Shown here one piece after another: positions 59,928 to 64,000 of a DNA stretch of 64,000 bases. Both the position numbers and the translations under genes were made by a program. The notes under the pieces are model-generated. The model did not search any database and was not told where the DNA came from. It was given only the letters and a program-made list of their open reading frames with translations. The stretch is from assembly GCA_026874595.1 (NCBI GenBank), contig CM049316.1, positions 28,935,339 through 28,999,338 of the forward strand. Direction: 5' to 3'. How positions within the stretch are numbered: the first letter of the stretch is position 1; each line of letters starts with the position of its first letter. The DNA is from Sipunculus nudus. Taxonomy: Eukaryota > Annelida > Sipuncula > Golfingiida > Sipunculidae.

Positions 59928-60060
59928 GGCTATTTTGCCGGTACAGGCAAAATAGCCTGTAGGCTATTTTGCCAGTACAGGCAAAATAGCCCAGGTGGCT
60001 ATTTTGCCGGTACAGGTAAAATAGCCAAGTATATACAAATGTCTATTTTGCCGGCACAAT
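59928..60060. repeat. Array of three 12-bp-stem hairpins plus a half unit
   Basis: The unit is GGCTATTTTGCC, a 6-base loop (GGTACA or AGTACA), then the exact complement GGCAAAATAGCC. Copies lie at 59928-59957, 59962-59991 and 59997-60026. The first two stems are perfect; the third has one change (GGTAAAATAGCC) that would give a G-T pair. A fourth left arm (60041-60052) has lost its partner. Spacers are 4-5 bp. Confidence 0.97.
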
Positions 60061-60189
60061 AAAGACACCCACTATAACTTTGATTGTGTAATAGATATTA
60101 AAGCTTACATGGGGCAACTCATTTTATTAGAGGAGTTGTATAAACAAGTGTAAGTTTGTGTTATTATGGTCACATCATAAAAGGATATA

Positions 60190-60935
60190 CTGACTTAAAT
60201 AGGTGGGTTGTTTGTGTCAGGGAAGATAACACTGTGGATATCTTTAAGCAAGATGTTTTTTTACAGTTTTCTCTCGAAAATTTTGCTGTTCTATCTTTCC
60301 GTTAGCCATGACTTTTAGCACATCTGTTACCTCGGACCTGTCGTTGCCATTTGACCTTCTCTGAGCTGGCATGAGTTTGTATAGACATTCACTGACATCA
60401 TGATTATGTTTTTTTAATTCTGTCACATGAAGATACTGTCCATCCCTTGTAGCTTTCAACTTTAAAGTGAATGGGCAGTTCATCTTCTCGAAAATTTTGC
60501 TGTTCTATCTTTCCGTTAGCCATGACTTTTAGCACATCTGTTACCTCGGACCTTTCGTTGCCATTTGACCTTCTCTGAGCTGGCATGAGTTTGTATAGAC
60601 ATTCACTGACATCATGATTATGTTTTTTTTAATTCTGTCACATGAAGATACTGTCCATCGCTTGTAGCTCTCAACTTTAAAGTGAATGGGCAGTTCATCT
60701 TCTGTGTATGCTGATTCGGTCTTTCCCCATAGGACTTACTTTGATAAGCCCTCCCACCATGTATGCAGTTGTAGATGACTTCTGTGAATTAAATTCCCTG
60801 ATTGAATACACGTTTTGGAGCTCTCTTTTATGCAGTTTCAATGTTCTGGAATCCCGGCGCCATAGGTCTCTTGAAAAGATACAAGTTGTTTTTCTATTTT
60901 CCTCCAATGAAGGAAACAAGTATCCTTGGCTTATC
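60190..60935 (-). pseudogene. ZSWIM3-like (MULE transposase-derived) N-terminal fragment, frameshifted
   Basis: On the minus strand, with frame changes, one reads an R-D-S-R-T-L segment near 60860, then I-Y-N-C-I-H-G-G near 60765, then C-P-F-T-L-K, D-G-Q-Y-L, H-N-H-D-V-S, L-Y-K-L-M-P-A-Q-R-R, and finally a K-D-I-H-S. This is the order found in ZSWIM3-like proteins, a FLYWCH/FAR1-like zinc module followed by an LPxQRR motif. The DDE and SWIM parts are absent. The reading frame is broken in several places and a 214-bp part is duplicated, so it cannot make the protein. Related proteins derive from Mutator-like transposases, so this may be either a gene fragment or a transposon relic. Confidence 0.6.
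60272..60701. repeat. 214-215 bp tandem duplication inside the ZSWIM3-like fragment
   Basis: Copies 60272-60485 and 60486-60701 differ at only about three bases plus one extra T in a T-run (7 versus 8). The extra T shifts the reading frame of the upstream copy. The near-identity implies a recent event compared with the age of the fragment. Confidence 0.95.
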
Positions 60936-61365
60936 ATGTTTGCTGTATACATCTAGTTCTGTGTAAACTGCGCAGTTGTGACAAAAACAAATACAAACAA
61001 ACATGTAGCTGTTTCTCAAAGCATTTCTCTTGCATCCTGTGACCACAGGGACCTCTTTGAAGGTGTGACCACTATGACATAAAACAAGTGACCCATGGGT
61101 CATGACGCTCAGCTGACTGGGAAGAGATTCACAAAAGGAAATTTTATCATCAGAATGGTAGATACCCATTCAACTGAAGCATCAAACAGATTAACCAACA
61201 GGCCAAGATTTAGTCTGTATTTATATATCTGAAAAATAGAGAAAAAATGTGTAAACTTTAAAAACTAGAATACGGGTAGCCGACAAGTGACTATGTGTAT
61301 CTGCCAAAATCAGAGTGAAGTGAGGCATGGATTGAGTGGCAAGGTGAAACAGAGTGAGGTATGTT
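60936..61365. other. Spacer with no recognised feature
   Basis: A 91-codon minus-strand frame at 61169-60894 overlaps the ZSWIM3-like relic but shows no family motif, so it is not called. Otherwise only AT-rich sequence was seen. Confidence 0.4.
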
Positions 61366-62490
61366 GCATATTAGCATGGATGTCTGCAGCCTAAATGTGT
61401 ATGTGGGTTGTGCAACCTACCACAAATCCAGAAAGCTGTCCAAGTTGTATACATATGCAAAATTTTAGGCAGAAAAGTCAAACCACTACATGGATATGAG
61501 TGATTTTAGCCCACGGCAGACAAAAAGACAGACGCTGTGCAAAAATGGTTGCAGTTTTGTGTATGATAAAGACCTATGTGAGATCTAAACACAAGCACAA
61601 TTTTGGCCCAATCAGTCAAATGGTTCCTGAGATATTAGCTTGGATGTGTGCAGCGTTAACTAGAATGTAGGTGGCGCCACCTGTCATAAAATCAAGAAAG
61701 CTATCCAGGATGTATAAACCTGCAAAATTTTAGGCAGTTATGTCAAACCACTACAGAGAAATGAGTGATTTTAGGCCACGGCAGACCAACAGACAGACGC
61801 TGTGCAAAATGTGCAAAAATGGTTGCAGGTGGCCCCTCCAGTTTTGTGTATGATAAAGACCTATGTGAGATCTATACACATGCAAAATTTTGGCCCGATC
61901 GGTCAAACGGTTCCCGAGATATGAGCTTGGATGTCTGCAGCATAAACTAGAATAAAGGTGGCGCCACCTGTCATAAAATCAAGAAAGCTATCCAGGATGT
62001 ATAAAACTGCAAAATTTTTAGGCAGATATGTCAAACCACTGCCGAGATATGAGTGACATTATTGCACGGCAGACAAACAGACAGACGCTGTGCATAAATG
62101 GTTGCAGGTGGCGCCACCAGTTTAGCGTATGATAAAGAGCTATGTTAGATCTATATACATGCAAAATTTTGGCCCGATCGGTCAAACGGTTCCCGAAATA
62201 TGAGCTTGGATGTCATCAGCGTGAATGAGAATGTAGGTGGCGCCAGCTGTCATAAAATCAAGAAAGCTATCTAGGATGTATACGCATGCCGAATTTCAGG
62301 TGAATTAGTCAATTCACTGCAGAGATTTGAGTGATTTTAACCAAAGGCAGATGAACAGATGGACACTGTGCAAACATGGTTACAGGTGGCGCCACCATAT
62401 TTTGTGTATGTTATAGAGCTATCCAAGGGCTACATTAGTGTAAATTTTATTTCCTGATCAGTCAAACGGTTCCCGAGATATGAGCTTGAA
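61366..62490. repeat. Tandem array 1, ~280-bp unit with palindromes
   Basis: Four diverged units each start near GAGCTTGGATGTCTGCAG (about 61372, 61640, 61923, 62204). Later units have two sites for the palindrome GGTGGCGCCACC, at 61670, 61957, 62236 (one base changed), 62107 and 62385. Each unit also has CAGACAAACAGACAGACGC-like and GATCGGTCAAACGG-like blocks. No coding frame is shared between units. Confidence 0.85.
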
Positions 62491-62606
62491 AAGCTGATAA
62501 AATCAAGTCCCAGAGGAGCTCTCTGGAAACGAACGCGGCAACGGCGGAGGAACCCGGTCAAAAACATAGTATCCACAAAACTTCGTTTGGCGGGTACAAA
62601 AATACA

Positions 62607-64000
62607 GGTGGCTCAACCAGTCGGCAGAAACTAATAAAAACACTTACAAACATCAATATCCATGCAAAGAACCATGGTGATCTCTGCATTAGTTGTTCAG
62701 ATACTTCAGCTTTTGTATCAAATTTTCCATTATTCTGAGCTGTACTTTGGAGTGCCATAGCTCAAAGGATATGGGTAACAGAGACCTAATTTCAGGTGTC
62801 CATGGAGACTTATCATGGGTCTCCCTGTGTGTCAACAATGAAGATTCTAGGTCCAGTCCTTACGATTTGTACCCTGTTGACAGATAACTACATCTTTAAA
62901 GGTAAATTAAATAAAGAGAAACAAAATCGTAAAAATTTGAAAAAATACAGGTGGCACCACCTGTCTGCAGGTACTGATGAAACACCTCTTGATCAATATG
63001 TATGCCAAAAATCATGACCATCAGTGTTGTAGTTATTGAGATGTTGCAGTTTGTTTTTATCAAATTTTCCATTATTCTGGGGGGTTATTGGGAGCCCCCC
63101 ATAGCTCAAAGGATATGGGTAACAGAGACCTTATTTCAGGTTTCCATGCAGACTTTTTATGGACCTCTCAGTGTGTCAAGAATGAAGATTCTAGGTCCAG
63201 TCTTTATGATTTGTGCCCTGTTAACAGCTGTTCACATTTTTAAATTCGTAAAAAATCGAAAAAATCAGGTGGCGCCACCAGTCTGCAGGAAGTGATGGAA
63301 CATCTCATGATCAATATGTATGCCAAAAATCATGACCATCAGTCAAGTAGTTAATGAGATATTGAAGTTTTTGTATGAATTTTTTGACTTTTCTGGGGGG
63401 TACTTTGGGGCCCCATAGCTCGAAGGATATGGGTAACAGAGATCTAATTTATGGTTTCCACGGAGACTTTTAATAGGTTTCTCAGTGTGTCGAGAATGAA
63501 GATTCTAGGTCCAGCGGTTACGATTTGTGCCACGTTAACAGATGACAGCATCTTTAAACGTCATAGAAATAGAGGAAAAAATTGTAAAAAAATCGAAAAA
63601 TACAGGTGGCGCCACCAGTCTGCAGGAACTCATGGAACATCTCATGATCAATATGTATGCCAAAAATCATGACCATCAGTGTTGTAGGTATTGAGATATT
63701 GAAGTTTTTGTATGAAATTTTTTACTATTCTGGGGGGTACTTTGGGGCCCCATAGCTCGAAGGATATGGGTAACAGAGACCTAATTTCTGGTTTCCAAGG
63801 AGATTTTTCATGGACCTCTCAGTGTATCAAGAATTAAGATTCTAGGTCTAGGCTTTACGATTTGTGCCTTGTTAACAGATGTTCACATTTTTAAAGGTCT
63901 CAAAAATAGAGAAAAAAATTTGTAAAAAATCGAAAAATACAGGTGGCGCCACCAGTTTGCAGGAAGTGATGGAACATCTCATGATCAATATGTATGCCAA
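62607..64000. repeat. Tandem array 2, ~337-bp unit, runs off the window
   Basis: Units start at the palindrome or its variants at 62607, 62950, 63268, 63605 and 63942, giving spacings of 343, 318, 337 and 337 bp. Conserved blocks include GATCAATATGTATGCCAAAA, CATAGCTC.AAGGATATGG, GATTCTAGGTC and TTACGATTTGTGCC. The short frames in this region repeat from unit to unit in step with the satellite period and are not genes. The array continues beyond position 64000. Confidence 0.92.

Noticed and set aside
63451-63672. Repeated frames with similar peptides in 62.7-63.7 kb
   Set aside because: They recur with the 337-bp satellite unit and change length with small indels; not a protein family.
61366-64000. 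CRISPR-like array because of regular repeats
   Set aside because: Units are ~280-340 bp, diverged along their whole length and in animal DNA; there is no repeat-spacer structure.

Overview
The window is animal nuclear DNA: AT-rich, gene-poor, full of decayed retroelements, SINE-like pieces, microsatellites and satellite-like arrays. It holds one clear intron-split gene. The gene type, the L1/Tx1-type and CR1/L2-type LINEs, and repeats rich in TGACCTTTGACC all suggest a marine invertebrate, perhaps a lophotrochozoan. The species cannot be named from this sequence.

The one confident protein gene is on the minus strand at 52323-57993. Seven exons join in frame through canonical splice sites and encode the C-terminal ~556 residues of a type I membrane protein. 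Module order is HYR, HYR, sushi (CCP)-like, a linker module, an ephrin-receptor-like Cys repeat, a transmembrane helix and an ~80-residue cytoplasmic tail. The ectodomain order matches the central part of SVEP1/polydom, which is a secreted protein. Here it ends in a membrane anchor and a tail with an NPTY motif and a YDNI motif. The 5' end of the gene was not found and probably lies beyond the window.

Layout. 1-12000: AT-rich spacer with dispersed repeats and a SINE remnant. 12000-15300: degenerate ~210-bp repeats, a ~303-bp tandem array and a 31-bp minisatellite. 15500-34000: spacer with copies of several dispersed families, a fold-back region near 27.2 kb and MITE-like ends. 34400-39000: a CR1/jockey-like RT tail followed by a decayed but nearly collinear L1/Tx1 LINE. 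42800-44900: a composite repeat block with nuclear-receptor-like half-sites. 49200-50350: a dispersed repeat abutting a CR1/L2 RT fragment. 52300-58000: the SVEP1-like gene. 59930-60060: three consecutive 12-bp-stem hairpins. 60190-60935: a ZSWIM3-like (MULE-derived) pseudogene with an internal tandem duplication. 61366-64000: two tandem arrays that run off the window.

The most unusual signal is a 12-bp perfect palindrome, GGTGGCGCCACC. It recurs, exact or nearly so, in at least three otherwise unrelated tandem-repeat families (13 kb, 61-62 kb, 62.6-64 kb). In one array it is cleanly present or absent between neighbouring units. Also notable are the hairpin array at 59.93 kb and the membrane-anchored polydom-like receptor.
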